A program made the position numbers and the translations under genes. From Clitopilus passeckerianus (Eukaryota; Basidiomycota; Agaricomycetes; Agaricales; Entolomataceae), in the NCBI GenBank assembly GCA_944990035.1, contig CALYLX010000048.1, forward strand, positions 62,001 to 126,000: a stretch of 64,000 nucleotides of DNA, written 5' to 3'. Shown one piece after another: positions 1 to 12,201 of this stretch. The notes beneath the pieces were generated by a model, which saw only the letters and a list, made by a program, of their open reading frames with translations, ran no database searches and had not been told where the DNA came from. Within the stretch, counting starts at the first letter, position 1, and every line of letters begins with the position of its first letter.

Positions 1-2036
1 TCAAGTAGAAAAGGACAAGTCACCACCAAGTACACCTGAAGATACCAAACCTGTTCTAGGACCTGTACAGAAGCGACGCAAAGTAACTGCATGTAAGCAG
101 CTTCACATATGGCTTGTGTCCTCTCCCTGAACCCATTTCAGTAATGTCCTCTCCGCCGAACTCCCCTCTCCCTGCGCGTTCGAGGAGCGCTACGCCACTC
201 TCCGACAAAGAATGGCCGGCATCTCAACCTGCCCCTCTAGTATACGTTGGAAGTGGCGTGGAGGACCCCCAGAGTGAAGCCGAGGAGGAGAACCAGAAAA
301 CAACACAAACTGCTGATCCAACAGCTTCTTCCGTTGCACCCCCAACGCCTGCTCAACGACCACGACCCGTGTTTTCTCAACTACCTCCGTCTTCACCACC
401 CTCACCAGACTCCCAAATGTCTGTAATCGAAGAGACAGTTCTGAGCACTCGTTTCTCGCCTTCAGAAATACGCGGGAGACGCGTTCAAGCGCGTGCGGAA
501 GCGTTACGCAAAGTACCACGTCCGCGTCTACCTCCTGCGGTCACAAGGTTCACGGAAGAGCCTGTCATTCTGGCACCCAATTCAGACACATCGTACTCCC
601 AATCACAGACCCAGTCACAATCTCAATCCCTATCTCAGCCGTTCGTTCAATCGACGCAAGATGTCGTGTTGTCGCAACTGCCAACCTTGGCTAGATCTCC
701 CCTCCGGTCCGAACACATTCATTCAGGTCAGATTGATGACGATATGGAACGCGAACCGTCGTACGGAGCGCTCGAAACAGATGATGAAGCAGGCGACAAT
801 CTCCCCGGATACAATCCAAATGATCCTGTCTCTGCAAATCCAGCAGTAAATCAAGACGATGGCGATAACGATAAGGCGACGTCTTTCAGACCAGCCACCA
901 AAGTCGACCTGGTGATTTCTGAGAGATTTTCAGCTTCCATTGAACGAACATCTGATGGTGATGGATTGCTTCCACCAACGAAAAATGCCTCACCGGATGA
1001 CGACAAGGTTCATGTAGATCCTCAGCTGCTCGGTGGACACGGCTTGGGTATGAATTCCTTGGCCCCGAAAGGCAGTTCGCCTAGACGGCCTGATGGAAAG
1101 CAGCCCAACAACAAGGACGATGATGGAAAAACCTCGCATACAACGAAAGAAATGGAACAGACTTCACGCGGAGGCAGCCCAACAGTGCCGGCTCTGCCGA
1201 AGGATGTTCAACCAAGCAGCCTCTCAAACGAGGACGCCCAGACACGCCACAATCTGCTCAGTGGGAGGGGTGCCGCTATACTTGATAATCGATCTTCATC
1301 TGCTCAATTGGCATCTCGTAGAGGCACTACACCACCAAAAGGTCAAACTCCCAGCCGCGGTGCCGTTTGTCCGATTACGTCGTCTGTAGCAGGCACGAAC
1401 GAACCTGCGCCACATGTTGTGCGCGAGGTTGAACATGATGCTCAAGCATGGAAAGAACCCAGCTTCATGAAGCCCCGCCCACGTTCGGCTGACGTCAAGG
1501 CAAAATCTGTTCCGATAATCAAGCCAATTCAACGACCTGAACGCGTAAACCCGTATACACTTTCACGGCCACCGGATGAAACGGTTAACCGCCCCTCAGC
1601 CGAAGCAGGCCTGCAGGCCCTCGGGCGACAGATGCGATTGCAAGCCAGGAGAGGTGCCATTATGAGTTCCCGGCCTTCCGGTACGCGGAGTGACGAAAAC
1701 CTGGACCCTGCAAGCAAGCTCTCCGTTTCCCCTCAACCCGCACCGTCTAAATCAGCAACGTCGGCCCTCTCATCCGAAAAATTATTTGGCAAGAAACGAG
1801 GGCAGAGTTTGGCGTTAGAAGATTCAAATTCGGAGAACGCTGGGCCTTCGTCGAAGAAACGCCGGGTGGCCAGGAGTTCAAGGGGTCGCGGTCAGGATGC
1901 TAATACCATTCCGAAGCTAGGGGGTTTCACAATATCACAGCATGTAAGATCTGATTCAGAGGAGGCCCGCAAGGGGAATTGGGCTAGCTGGGAGTTGTTG
2001 CTTGGCATTTGGAGGCGCAATATACTAGACGAATGA
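1..2036 (+). CDS. 3' part of a large disordered protein, function unknown (5' end outside window)
   Basis: The frame is open from base 2 and is joined by an intron (about 94-142, GTAAGC...TTCAG) to a long last exon that stops at 2036. The visible part, about 660 residues, is low-complexity and rich in Ser, Pro, Asp and Glu, with many SP/TP sites and SQ-rich runs. Basic clusters of nuclear-localisation type occur near the start (QKRRKV) and near the end (SSKKRRVARSSRGRG). No catalytic domain is visible. A nuclear, phosphorylated scaffold or chromatin/telomere-type protein is possible, but I do not recognise the family because the likely folded N-terminus is missing. The 3' end is uncertain: a strong donor (CAT|GTAAGA, about 1943) and an acceptor (CTAG, about 2030) could remove the last 30 codons and extend the protein past 2036. 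Confidence 0.6.
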
Positions 2037-2925
2037 GCATCTAGGCATCGTTGTCCTTCCCCCAAGCCAGGAATTCTGTAAATTATACATACCTATAGCT
2101 AGAACGTCTAATATTGCATTGTATATTAATCACCCCGGATTCCGCAGAATATATTGTCATTAACCTGGTGCTCCCTAAATTGAGCTTAGTTCGATCCGAG
2201 GTCACCATGCAAGTTGTAAGCATCTACTCGGGATTGCCTGTGGTACGAGGAGTACCCTAACTTGTTCTATAACTGTCTGTGAAGATCATCCCGAGAACGA
2301 AGGGAAACCTGAGGTTCATACTCGCGATTGGATTAGTCCTTCCTCCTCACCGCCTAGCTACTTCCAAATAAACCACCTATATCCCCACCGAGCCTCTCTA
2401 TTCCATCAGGGATCAACATGCCTCGCCTCCAACATGATTTCGCCAGTGCTAGTGGCCACAATAGATGACAAAGACGTTGACAAAGCCTGTTGGTGGTGTG
2501 TTGTCGCTACCTTACATAAAACCGCACATCCTCTATCTCGAGCATCAACCACGACATTTGGAAATGAAACGTTTACTTTGAGTGCGACCTTCCTGCCTCT
2601 CCTCTCGCCAGAAACGGATGCAGGAAATCTAGTTTGGGATTTTTCGGTGCGTATCATTACTACTACATACATTCTGAGCAGGAAAAGGAGGAACGACAGC
2701 GACAACGAGAAGAATACAAGACGAGCAAGTCCACGAATAAACAATCGAACAAGAGATTCAAAACCAGGAACAACGCCATCTCCACGTCCATTTCTAAAAT
2801 AGTTACCATTCGCCACCTTCGAAGATCGAACGAGAAGAAAACTAATCAAAGGTGCAAAAGGGGCTCAACGGGGTGACGGAAGAAAAGAAAAAGTATGCAC
2901 CATTAAGAACAAACAGGTAGGTCCC
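2037..2925. other. Gene-poor stretch, 3' regions of two convergent genes
   Basis: No confident gene is seen. Overlapping open frames on both strands (2434-2802 plus, 2406-2849 minus) have biased composition, no family motif and no supporting splice pattern. They probably lie in the 3' untranslated region of the bZIP gene or between the two genes. Confidence 0.5.
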
Positions 2926-3809
2926 TCATTCCTTCTTCGCACCTTTGTCTGCTGAATCTGAGTTCAGCTCATTACTCTTACTCTCGGTGGCTGAGGAAGT
3001 CTCCTCACTTTGCACACCATTAGGCCCTTCAGGCTGGGGCTGCTGCTGTTGCTGCTCTGGTGGCGGCGGTGGTGCTCCATGTGGTGGTGGCAAGTGGTTT
3101 CCGGGCGGAGGAGGCAAAGTCGTTCCTGGAGGCAGAAGCTGGGACTGGCTGAGGGCGGCACGTAGAGCGGCATTTTCGACGCGTAGCTGGTCAAGAAGTC
3201 CACGGCATTCTTCCCATCGGCGATTAGCCTCGTCCGCCGAAGCAAGAGCAGCGTCTAGAAGCTGGGAACGCGACTCCAGAGCTTTGACATGCCTAGTTTA
3301 TGGAATAGGAGGGTGAGTGAAACTCTGCTATATCTGGAACTACTCAACTGGTCTCTGCGTTCTCTGAACGCGCGCTGGGCTTTCCGGTTCTGTTCAGCAC
3401 GCTTGCTGTTGCTCAGGACACGTCCTCCCGCACCATCTTGTCCTTGCTGCTGAGGTGGTTGCTGGCCGGGGGGAGGTTGTTGAGGATTTGGGGGAGGGGG
3501 CATGCCACCCGGTGTAAAGTCGGCATAGTGGTAGCCAGGGGGTAAAGGTGGACCAGGAGGCAGACCATGTACTATCATCGGTGGTAGTCCGTGATGCATG
3601 GGTGGTTGAGGTCCTGGAGGCGGTTGTTGTTGTTGCTGCTGCTGCTGGGGTGGTGGTGGCTGAGAATCAGGTTGTGCAGCGTTTGTTGGTGGTGATTTTC
3701 TTTTTCTTGAGCCTCTAGACGTCGGCTGCGTTATTGGTGGTGGTTCGTCTCTAAGCCTCATTGTCTGCTGAATAGCCGCATTCGTTGCATTTGGATCGTA
3801 GACCTGCAT
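2926..3809 (-). CDS. bZIP transcription factor with AP-1/Pap1-like basic region
   Basis: There are two exons, 3809-3349 and 3292-2926, joined across a 56-nt intron (donor GTTGAG); the protein is 275 residues. Residues 1-130 are Pro/Gln-rich with a polyQ run near 55-62 and a basic RKRK motif near 35. The basic region at about 137-155 contains NRKAQRAFR, which fits the fungal Yap1/Pap1 signature NxxAQxxFR and predicts binding to TTACTAA/TGACTCA-type sites. The intron falls inside the basic region-zipper junction (RRDQ|HVKALE). A heptad-like helix follows, with Leu/Ala spacing to about residue 195. The tail is again Pro/Gln-rich and ends in an acidic, Lys-rich segment. No Cys-rich redox domain like that of Yap1 is visible, so oxidative-stress sensing cannot be assumed. 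It is transcribed divergently from the PSR1-like gene. Confidence 0.85.
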
Positions 3810-4414
3810 TGTCCTTTGCCTTTCTGCTAACGAGGTTTGGGTTTTCGAGATTGCCGCGTATTAGTAAGAGGCTGAGTAAGGTGTCACGACCCTTGTCACA
3901 ACTTTTGTTACGATAAACCGGATAATGCCGCATACACGTGTGTGATATAATCATTGGCTTCAAGTCAGCAGACTCTCTGCAGCAGCGAATGCCGAGAAAA
4001 GCCAGCGAATGAGGGGGGGATTGGACTCGAGGCTGGCCATAAACGACGAGCTGGGTTAGACGGCTGAAGGAATGATAAACACCGGAATTTATGGAGGCAA
4101 TATTGTTCAGCCGAGTCGATCATGTACATAACAACAGGTTCTCGACGCGTTGCAGCGTGTTTTTAACCTTTGCATCGTGTTCTTAATCTCTATAAAAAGT
4201 CTTCGAGATAATGCATTGTACCACTGCTTTACAGCACTTTATAGCACAATAAGCTGGATAATTCATTCTTTCAACAAGAAAATTGGACTGTTCAGAATTT
4301 TGATAGGCGTGAGATTGATTACAAGCCTTGGGCCTGACAGTCGTCCTGTCGTCGTCTCCTTCCCCTTCCTCGCTTCATTACCTTCTGCTCTCCACGCCGT
4401 TTTGCGCGTTGAGA
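3810..4414. promoter_or_regulatory. Divergent promoter region between bZIP and PSR1-like genes
   Basis: About 600 bp separate two start codons on opposite strands. A TATA-like element lies on the plus side. An open frame runs through 4328-4414 in frame with the downstream gene, so translation could begin at 4328 instead of 4415. Confidence 0.5.
4191..4199 (+). promoter_or_regulatory. Candidate TATA box of the PSR1-like gene
   Basis: The sequence TATAAAAAG lies 224 bp upstream of the preferred start codon, which leaves room for a 5' leader. It was chosen by match and position only. Confidence 0.35.
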
Positions 4415-6329
4415 ATGGCCACAACTACCTCCAAGGGCTCCAACACTGACGTTAATCTATCACAGAAGCCCTCCCTGAGGCAACGCCTTTTCTCAAGTGG
4501 AAGCAGGAAATCGGCAGGAGCGGCTCAAACTCCATCAAAACAGTCCAAGCAATCACTGTCCCCGCCAACTGACAGTGCGCCTCCCGCTGCAGCTGCTGAG
4601 TCTGCTGCTAATCATCAAGAAGAATACTCCGCAAGTACGAGCAGTGAGTACTATCACGTAGTACTATCAAACTTTAGTTCTCATTTGACAAAAGGTACTT
4701 TGACTGCAGGTCAGCAACAACAAACTTCAACTGAAGCTGCAGGCACGACTAGTGCAGCAGAGAATCCAACTTCAGATATGCTTATTCGTACAAAGCATGA
4801 GGATCCGGACAGAGAACAAGGCTCAGGGAATACAACACTCATCTCCAAGGATAGGCGCGTTCCTTTTTACCGTCGCAAGACTGGTAACAAGTCCTCGACT
4901 TCCAACGCCCCTCTTACCTCTACCTCGGACCCAGCTCTAACTAAAGGTGCCATGGGTGCTACCTCGACCTCCTCTCGCAACTCTTCCTCTACCCGTTCCA
5001 AGCCGTCTTTCCTCAGCCGCGTTGTTCAGAAAGTCGTCCCTTGCGTCAGCCCTGACCCCGACCTCATAGCGACTTCAACCTACGAACGACCAACGCCCTC
5101 CATTCCAGACTCACGTCGCATGTCGACCAACAAGGAACCTAGTACTACTGGCACTATCGAAATGCAGCAAGTTGACCAGGAGGCGGTGTCCTCGCCGCCA
5201 ACACCTGGTGCTGTCAACGCCAATGCTTCCTCAAGCGCCGGCGCTTCGTCTAGCTCAGCATCACCTCAACCCCAGGTCAGCTCTGAAGCCACACCAGCAC
5301 CTATCGACCTGGTCACTCTCCCTCTGGCAATCACGCCTACTACTGCGAAAGAGTCTCAACCACCCTCACCAACCGATTCTGAAATTATTGTTACTCCTCC
5401 ACCAAGCACACAGCTCTTACCCGAGGAAGAGACGGATGGTGTGACTTCTGGTGCTGTACAGCCTCCTGGGTCGACAGGCCACTCGATACCTGGTGAAGCT
5501 CCTCACAAGCCCATTCACGGTCACGAATCATCGGGAGATGAGTCTGATGGCACGACTTACTCGGATGACGAGCTTGATGACAGGCATATGCGTGATGAGC
5601 ACGAAGAAGAAGAGTGGCTGATTAAAAATGGAGGATCCGGAATCCCCATCGGACCTGTAAGCCCCTTCACTATCCGTTTTGTAGAATCACGATTTACACA
5701 CCTCTTATAGGATGGACTACCCAAGCCACTCTTGCCTCCGATCCTCCCGGAGCATGCTGGCAGGAAGTGCCTAGTCCTCGATTTGGACGAGACTCTTGTT
5801 CACAGTAGCTTCAAGGCCGTCCAGCAGGCTGACTTTATCGTGCCCGTTGAGATCGAGTACCATTGGCACCATTTCCACGTTCTTAAACGACCTGGCGTCG
5901 ACAACTTCCTCAAGAAGATGGGCGAGATATACGAAATTGTTGTCTTTACCGCCAGTCTTAGCAAGGTTCGTCTCACTATATGCGCTTCCCAATGACTCAA
6001 AACTCATCATTCACGATTCCTAGTATGCTGACCCAGTGCTCGACAAACTCGATATCCACCAAGTCGTCACCCACCGACTCTTCAGAGAGAGCTGCTTCAG
6101 CCATAAAGGCAACTATGTCAAGGACCTCTCCCAACTTGGCCGTCCCATCGCAGACACTATCATCTTGGACAACTCGCCCGCGTCGTACATCTTCCACCCG
6201 AACAACGCAGTACCCGTCTCCTCATGGTTCAATGACCCGCATGATGCAGAGCTGACGGACTTGATCCCGTTCTTGGCTGACCTGACGGCTGTACCTGATG
6301 TCAGAAGTATCCTGGACGGGGCGAGATAG
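4415..6329 (+). CDS. PSR1: Psr1/NIF-type HAD phosphatase (CTD small phosphatase-like)
   Basis: Exons are 4415-5656, 5711-5965 and 6024-6329, 600 residues in all. The C-terminal 180 residues form an FCP1-homology (NIF) domain. The catalytic [10 protein letters not shown] motif (DxDxT; first Asp is the nucleophile) is at about residue 430, followed by [15 protein letters not shown], the Lys loop and the LDNSPASY motif with the Mg-binding Asp. The first 400 residues are Ser/Thr/Pro-rich and disordered, as in yeast Psr1/Psr2, which act at the plasma membrane in sodium and general stress signalling. The target is therefore more likely a signalling protein than RNA polymerase II. A 66-nt segment (about 4646-4711, GTGAGT...CTGCAG) has perfect intron borders but is in frame and stop-free; if spliced the protein has 578 residues. 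An upstream in-frame ATG exists at 4328. Confidence 0.85.
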
Positions 6330-7639
6330 ATCGCCTGATAGGTGGTGGTTTGGAACGAGGTGGCCAAGGATAATTGGTGGGATGGCGTTGGCCGACGCGG
6401 AAGGTTAAATGAATGGAGGATTGGACCTGGTCTAGGGAGGTGTTCTCCGCCGTGTTTCTTGCCGCTTGAATGGCGGAATGATCAGGTTGATCATTCAATT
6501 CAAGGCTCCGGGGAAGTGCTCGTCGATGTGCCTTTGCTGGGAGATGACAAGCACGTGGATATCTTGGCCTTTACAAGAGCAACACCGCACGCCCACGTCC
6601 CCCAGCGCGGACACGCTATCAGTCTTCACTCCTTCGAGTCAAACCCTCGATTAATCACGGCTAATATACCCAAGCCATTCAGCCGTTTCCGCATATTCCA
6701 ACCATCCCACCTAACGCCGCCACCCCCAACAATTCACATTCATCAATTTATTCAAAATCTGTCAAATGCAAATGTATTCTTGCTATTTTCTCGGCCGGAA
6801 TGGTGTACATAGTACATCGGCTCTGTTCATATACGACATTCCCCGACCCCTCCAAAAATTATTGTTTCAGCACATCACTACCCTCGTTATTATTTGGTTT
6901 TCTCTCATATCTTTGGCCTTTCATCACTTCTTGTGCCATACATTCTGTATTGTGACCTTCATCATTTCTCTCCTGTCTGTGCAACTTACCGGATGTTCAC
7001 ACTCCTTATTTATTACACCCACATCCCATTCAACCTGCAATTTGGCCAATACCACAAATCTACCAATCATCTCCATATCCCCACAGATTCCCCCCTCTAG
7101 CCCTCTTTACCTACCTGTGCACTACCAAAAATCATCTCCGAGCTGTATTTTTCCTTTCCGTGGATTTCTACCACTGGGACCCTGATATTCTACTACTACA
7201 ATGTAGAGGATACCGCTGTTACCGTTCACATTTTCTTTTCTTCTTTTCCTACCACTGTTGTTTCTGGTTGTTGTCCTTTGATTTTGTTATCTTTTGTCCT
7301 CATCGTTTCTTGTATTCACTAGTCCATAGCTAGGTATACCGCGTACATATTCCCCTGGTACAGTATAACGAAATGACATGACTTTTACGACCCCTATTCA
7401 TGGAGCAACTAAGTTCAGTCGGACGGAGTGATGTGGCCCAAGTCAGGTCAGCCCAGTTGATCAACATCAACAACAACATTCATGTTCCCGTTGAAGGCAC
7501 CTAGCGCCGATGAGCCGGCATTAGACGAAACAATGCACTGAAATCATCCCGAACAGCCCAGGCCAGAGGAACTGTTTCTTTGGATAGTTGACCCTGGACA
7601 AAGGTACGCTGTTGGATCGCCGCTCGAGATTGATCCCCT
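6330..7639. other. Intergenic stretch with long pyrimidine-rich tract
   Basis: No supported gene is seen. About 6650-7330 is rich in C and T on the plus strand, so the open frames there (for example 6766-7185) are compositionally driven and hydrophobic by chance. This probably includes a long 3' untranslated region of the phosphatase gene and the remnant promoter of the decayed gene downstream. Confidence 0.5.
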
Positions 7640-10278
7640 AACCTTTGGCAGGAAACTCGAATGGATCCACGCAGACGGATGACGATGCATGCGGAAAGTT
7701 GTGGGAGGTCTATTTAGCCGAAGCTCAGAGATACGACGAAGGCCTCGTCAGGAGCTGGAAGGAAGACATGGACGTAACGCTGGTCTTTGTACGTATCGCG
7801 ATAATCTAAGGAATAGCACTGACCTCTGTGGATTCATAGTCGGGTCTCTACTCTGCTGTTTTGACCGCTTTCGTGATTGAAAGCTACAAGAATTTGCAGG
7901 AGGATTAGACAGAAATTTCCGCCAATTTACTCAGTACGCTTTCCGAACAGATGCTCTCTAGCCTAGGCGAACGTAGCACGACCCAAACCCAACAGGATTC
8001 CTTCATCCCGTCATCCTCAGCGGTAGCATGTAACCTGTTGTGGTTCTTGAGCCTTACAATGGCACTCATGTGCGCATTTTTGGCTATATTTGTCCAGCAG
8101 TGGACACGCCACTTTCTGCACAGGGCAACTATCCTCCGAGCTTCAACGTCTCGTGCAAGATTATTCTCTTTCCTATACTTTGGGCTCAAGAGGTTCGGCA
8201 TGCATGCCATTGTCGACGTGATACCTTCCATTCTTCATCTTTCCTTATTCTGCTTTTTTGGAGGGTTATTCGCTTTTCTATTCGATGTCAAACCAGGCTA
8301 TTAGTTGGCTCATTGCAAATGCACTCATCTTCATCACCCTTGTTTACCTATTATTCACCATCTTTCCCGTGATCACCCTCGATTCCCCATTCCAGACACC
8401 CATTGTATGGAGATCCTGGAGGTATTTGCAGACACTCCTTGAGATTGCTTGTAACGCCTTCCGCGGGATGACGACGATGGCTTCGTATTCACAGGATCCA
8501 ATCCTACCGGTTACCACGAAGCCAAAACGACACTTAAACGATGCAATGTTTACTGCATCCCACCACCACAACCGTCAGAGAAGAGAATCTGCGTCGTTGG
8601 TTCGGACACTGAGATCATTAAACGACGACGCTGAACTCCCTCCTTTCGTCGAAGCTCTACCCGATGTCATCTACGGGCCCCGAAGGTCTACGGGTCAAGA
8701 ACATTCCTCTCCTTAAAACCTTACTGGAAACCTCCCACCCCCATCTCGATATCATAGCAAGAACTGTCGCGTTGGTTGGCAATGGGCAAAATCCATGGTT
8801 CAGTCCGCAGCATCAAGAACGATGCCGAACATCTGGCGCAAGAGTCCTGTGGGGTTTGGCCTACATGCTCACTAGACATCAGGAGCGTTTCTCGATCCAA
8901 AAGACCTCGCGTCTCCTCTGGTTCCCTCGCGAGACCATAGAGAGCATAACACAATGTCCATCCATGGACGCAAAAATCAGAAGATCGATAATCACACTCT
9001 GCTGCTTGAATGCAGTTAAGTGTGCCGAATCCCTACTACGTCCAATCGCCAGGCAAGAGGAGGGTGCTGATATGCAGATCTCGATTCAGAGCCTGGAAGG
9101 GTTCTTCGGTGGCCCATTACCGGAAAGGAACTTTTGGGAGTGCCTGCCATCCATGGAGGCTTGTAGCGGCGCCCGCCTCCTGATCGAACACATCGAACGC
9201 GATTCCTCGAAGTTGCGCCTTGTGTACCTCATGAATGTAAAGTGTGATCTCGTTTATAACTTCGACCAGACAAACGAAACATTCGATCTGCGCACTCCGT
9301 CCAATCCAATTGGCTTGGGATCGACCTTCTAGGCTAAATTGTGTGAGGAACTAAAACCAAAACCTAAGCACGGATTGGGGAAATGGTCCGCGACCCCGAC
9401 AATTTCGACAACCTAGATCATTTCTTCATCCTTGCCCTACAAGATTGCCGGAAAGAGGATGCACCACGATTCATCGAATACATTAACGCTCGTGTTCGAA
9501 AAGATCGGTGGGCTGTGACTCAGAGATTCTGGAGGAATCAAAGCAAAGACCCCCGAAACAATTTCACCGATTTCGGACTTCAATGCTTCTATAGGATCAT
9601 GTGTCCCGGAGAAAGCGACGACTTATCCGACGACTGGGTTAACGCCGTTCGCGAGATCCTATTCTGTTTCCGTAGTTGGAATTTGACGGGGGTGGTCCAT
9701 CCATTCTGGCCTGCGTGCTCTCGCTGTCAGAGGCGAGCAAGCGACTGCCTCCCGTACAGCATTCCCTCCGCAACATGATACAACTCATGCTGCTCCAAAA
9801 AGCCACCTCAGGAGATCCAATTCCCATTGAAAGTCTTTCCTCCCTCAATTCCTTGAGTTTTTCCAACGTATCCTTCCTTCCTTCCCAACCTGGACATCTC
9901 ACCCCACAGGCAATTTCGCATCTCACACTGGGCATAGTCAGTAACCTGATACCTGGCCATTCCCCGCCGGTGTTGGAGGGTCATACGGACGTCGCACCCT
10001 CCCTAGAAACACTCGTGTTCCTTGGCGGCCTACCCTTCATGCCACATATGCAACCTACGAGCGTCCCTGGTGTAACGCGGAAATTTGCTCAGTTCATCCA
10101 GAAACTTGCGGTCTTAATTCAGCGAATCAATCAGCCACAGTTAGGTCCAAAACTTCTTCGGACTCTTTGCATGCTTTGGGACACTTGGTTCGAATGGAAC
10201 CTATTTTCTGACAAGGCTGGGTGGCATTTAGAGGATGATGATACCCTTGCCACAGGATTCATTCTTTGGATGCCATAG
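7640..10278 (+). pseudogene. Decayed DUF6535-type membrane protein gene
   Basis: Fragments in different frames join into a DUF6535-like protein, a family common in agaricomycetes with unknown function. The first block (about 7656-7789) has WEVYLAEAQRYDEGLV and ends in SWKEDMD; an intron (about 7790-7850, GTACGT...ATAG) leads to SGLYSAVLTAFVIESYKNLQ. An in-frame TAG at 7906-7908 then breaks the protein. Further blocks carry three to four hydrophobic segments (8020-8420) and a long soluble C-terminal region. Single-base shifts are needed near 8290 (AAA), 8680 (CCCC), 9375 (GGGGAAA) and 9690 (GGGGG). A normal intron (9237-9332) lies between two of them, and no intact start codon is found. All shifts fall in short homopolymers, so sequencing error is the alternative. 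The neighbouring genes have no such breaks, which favours real decay. Confidence 0.75.
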
Positions 10279-10775
10279 ATGTATCGTCTCGGATAAACAT
10301 ATCCAAGAACTCTCGAAAGCCCGGAATACTCGAGCTTCGACAAAACATGCTTGCGCATGTGGGAGATATGCAAAAGAGAATGATTGGCCGGCCGGGGTCA
10401 TACCGCTGCCAGCGCCTCATACTTCTGAAAGGAAAGAGTTGAGCGGGACAGAGTAAGAGCAAGCGTTTCCTTGTTGTGTATCTTCACTAAATTCATGATT
10501 TCCAGTGTGATTCCTCCATGCTTGCCTTGGGATCGAAAGGGGAAGAAGCGTAGGGCCTGAGGGTCTTCCTTGTATGCCTTCTCACGTACAGCTTGCAGAC
10601 TATTGTATACTACCTATTGGGCCCATTAATTCATATGAATGATTTTTCGTCTGTACCTGCCCACTCGTTTAATATTGGCTAGCCGGCAATGGGATGGCTT
10701 CCGCAACCGATCCAAAGTGTGTTTACCCATTAGGCGTAAGTATTGATTGCCCCAGCCTTCATTTCTCCTACGACA
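10279..10775. other. Intergenic stretch, promoter of PHS1
   Basis: No gene or RNA is recognised. Short open frames on both strands lack motifs. It presumably contains the PHS1 promoter and 5' leader. Confidence 0.5.
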
Positions 10776-11834
10776 ATGGCACGAACAGTAACGGCCCAAA
10801 AAGATTCGCAGAAACCCCAAACGAAAAAAGGTGCATAAATATAGGATGTGCTGCACTGAGAAGAACTAACATATCCTCGAAATCCAGCCACACCAGCCTT
10901 TGTCACATACTATTTACTCGCTTTCAATGTCCTTTCAACAATTGGTTGGGGCTACCTCCTGGTCCTCACCGTAGTCCACCTCTTGAATCTAGATGGCCAG
11001 TCCGACATTAGCACCACCGGCGCTGCTACCAAAGTCGCATCGTCCCAGTTCGCCCAGCTTCTCTCAAAAATCCCACTGTTGAAGAATACTAGTTTGGTAG
11101 CTGGCACGTTCTCGGCGGCAACTATTGAAGCACAACTTCCAGTGGCTCTGAAGCCCATCTTCCAGCGCACCGCGACTACATGGGCGCGTGTCGGTCCTGA
11201 AACGCGTTATGTGCAGACATTGGCTATTATGGAGGTCGTTCATGCGCTTTTGGGTTGGGTGCGAAGCCCACTTGTTACCACTCTTATGCAAGTTTCCAGT
11301 CGGCTGTTCATTGTCTGGGGTGTCGTCGAGCCCTTCCCTGCTGTGAGTAGTCCAGAGACGAGCTCTCCTCCCGTCTTCACCTATTGACTCTCCGTCACAG
11401 GTTCGCTCCAACCCTCTGTTCACCTCAATGATACTCGCCTGGTCCATCACTGAAGTCATTCGATACAGCTTCTACGCATATGCGCTTTTCGGCAAGCAAC
11501 CAGGACTCCTGCTCTGGCTCCGCTATACCACTTTCTGGATCCTTTACCCCGTCGGTGCCGGTTCGGAGGCATTTGTTAATTTTGCAACTTTGCCTGCCTC
11601 TTCGCCTATTCCAGGCCAGCAGCCTTGGACTGAAGGCTCTTGGGGCCCATACGACTACGTCCGCCTTGTTATGTTCTTCATCTGGTGGCCCAGTGAGCCT
11701 TCGATTGTCAGAACTGATTTAAAGACAAATTCTGATAAATTTATTCCTCAGGTCTCTACGTCCTTTATACCTACATGATTGCTCAGCGTAAAAAGGTCCT
11801 TGGAAAGGGCTTCAAGAAGAGCAAGGCAGAATAA
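10776..11834 (+). CDS. PHS1: Very-long-chain (3R)-3-hydroxyacyl-CoA dehydratase
   Basis: Four exons (10776-10830, 10888-11342, 11401-11692, 11752-11834) give 294 residues. The protein belongs to the PTPLA/HACD family, endoplasmic reticulum membrane enzymes that perform the third step of very-long-chain fatty acid elongation and feed sphingolipid synthesis. Hydrophobic segments begin at about residue 25 (TYYLLAFNVLSTIGWGYL). The conserved catalytic pair is visible in WILYPVGAGSE, with Tyr and Glu seven residues apart as in human HACD enzymes. Upstream lies ITEVIRYSFYA, also typical of the family. The C-terminus ends in a Lys-rich tail (GKGFKKSKAE) resembling an ER retrieval signal. The loop between the first two membrane segments is longer than in the yeast protein. 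The first exon is only 55 nt and ends one base into a codon. Confidence 0.93.
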
Positions 11835-12201
11835 ATCACTCGGGGAAGGCGCAACTCGACTGAATGTTGGAGTTACCTTTACTATTTAGATAATTTACGA
11901 ATCTTTTACGATACCGGGGTTTCATGTACTGCTCATGTAACGAATCTAGTCCTTTTTTTTTTTTTACAAATGTTGCCAGCCAATGCTGCTGGATGTTATC
12001 CCCGTGTTGCACGTGGGTACCATAACCGCGTAAAGGATCTGCAACACCTGCTTGGCCCAATCACTGCCACTACAACTGCTACACTCGTCTTCATCGTCTT
12101 CAACAGCCAAGGCCTCGACGACGAGGTTAATGAGTGGCTTGAGCATATAATTCAGGGCAAATACAACACGAACTTTGACTGTACCCTCTTGAGCTGTCAC
12201 A
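11835..12201. other. Short intergenic region with T13 tract
   Basis: A run of 13 T lies at 11953-11965. No gene is seen. It serves as the PHS1 3' region and MED25 promoter. Confidence 0.5.

Noticed and set aside
2406..2849. 147-codon frame on the minus strand overlapping a 122-codon frame on the plus strand
   Set aside because: No family motif, low-complexity hydrophobic run, no splice support, and it lies beyond the 3' end of the bZIP gene.
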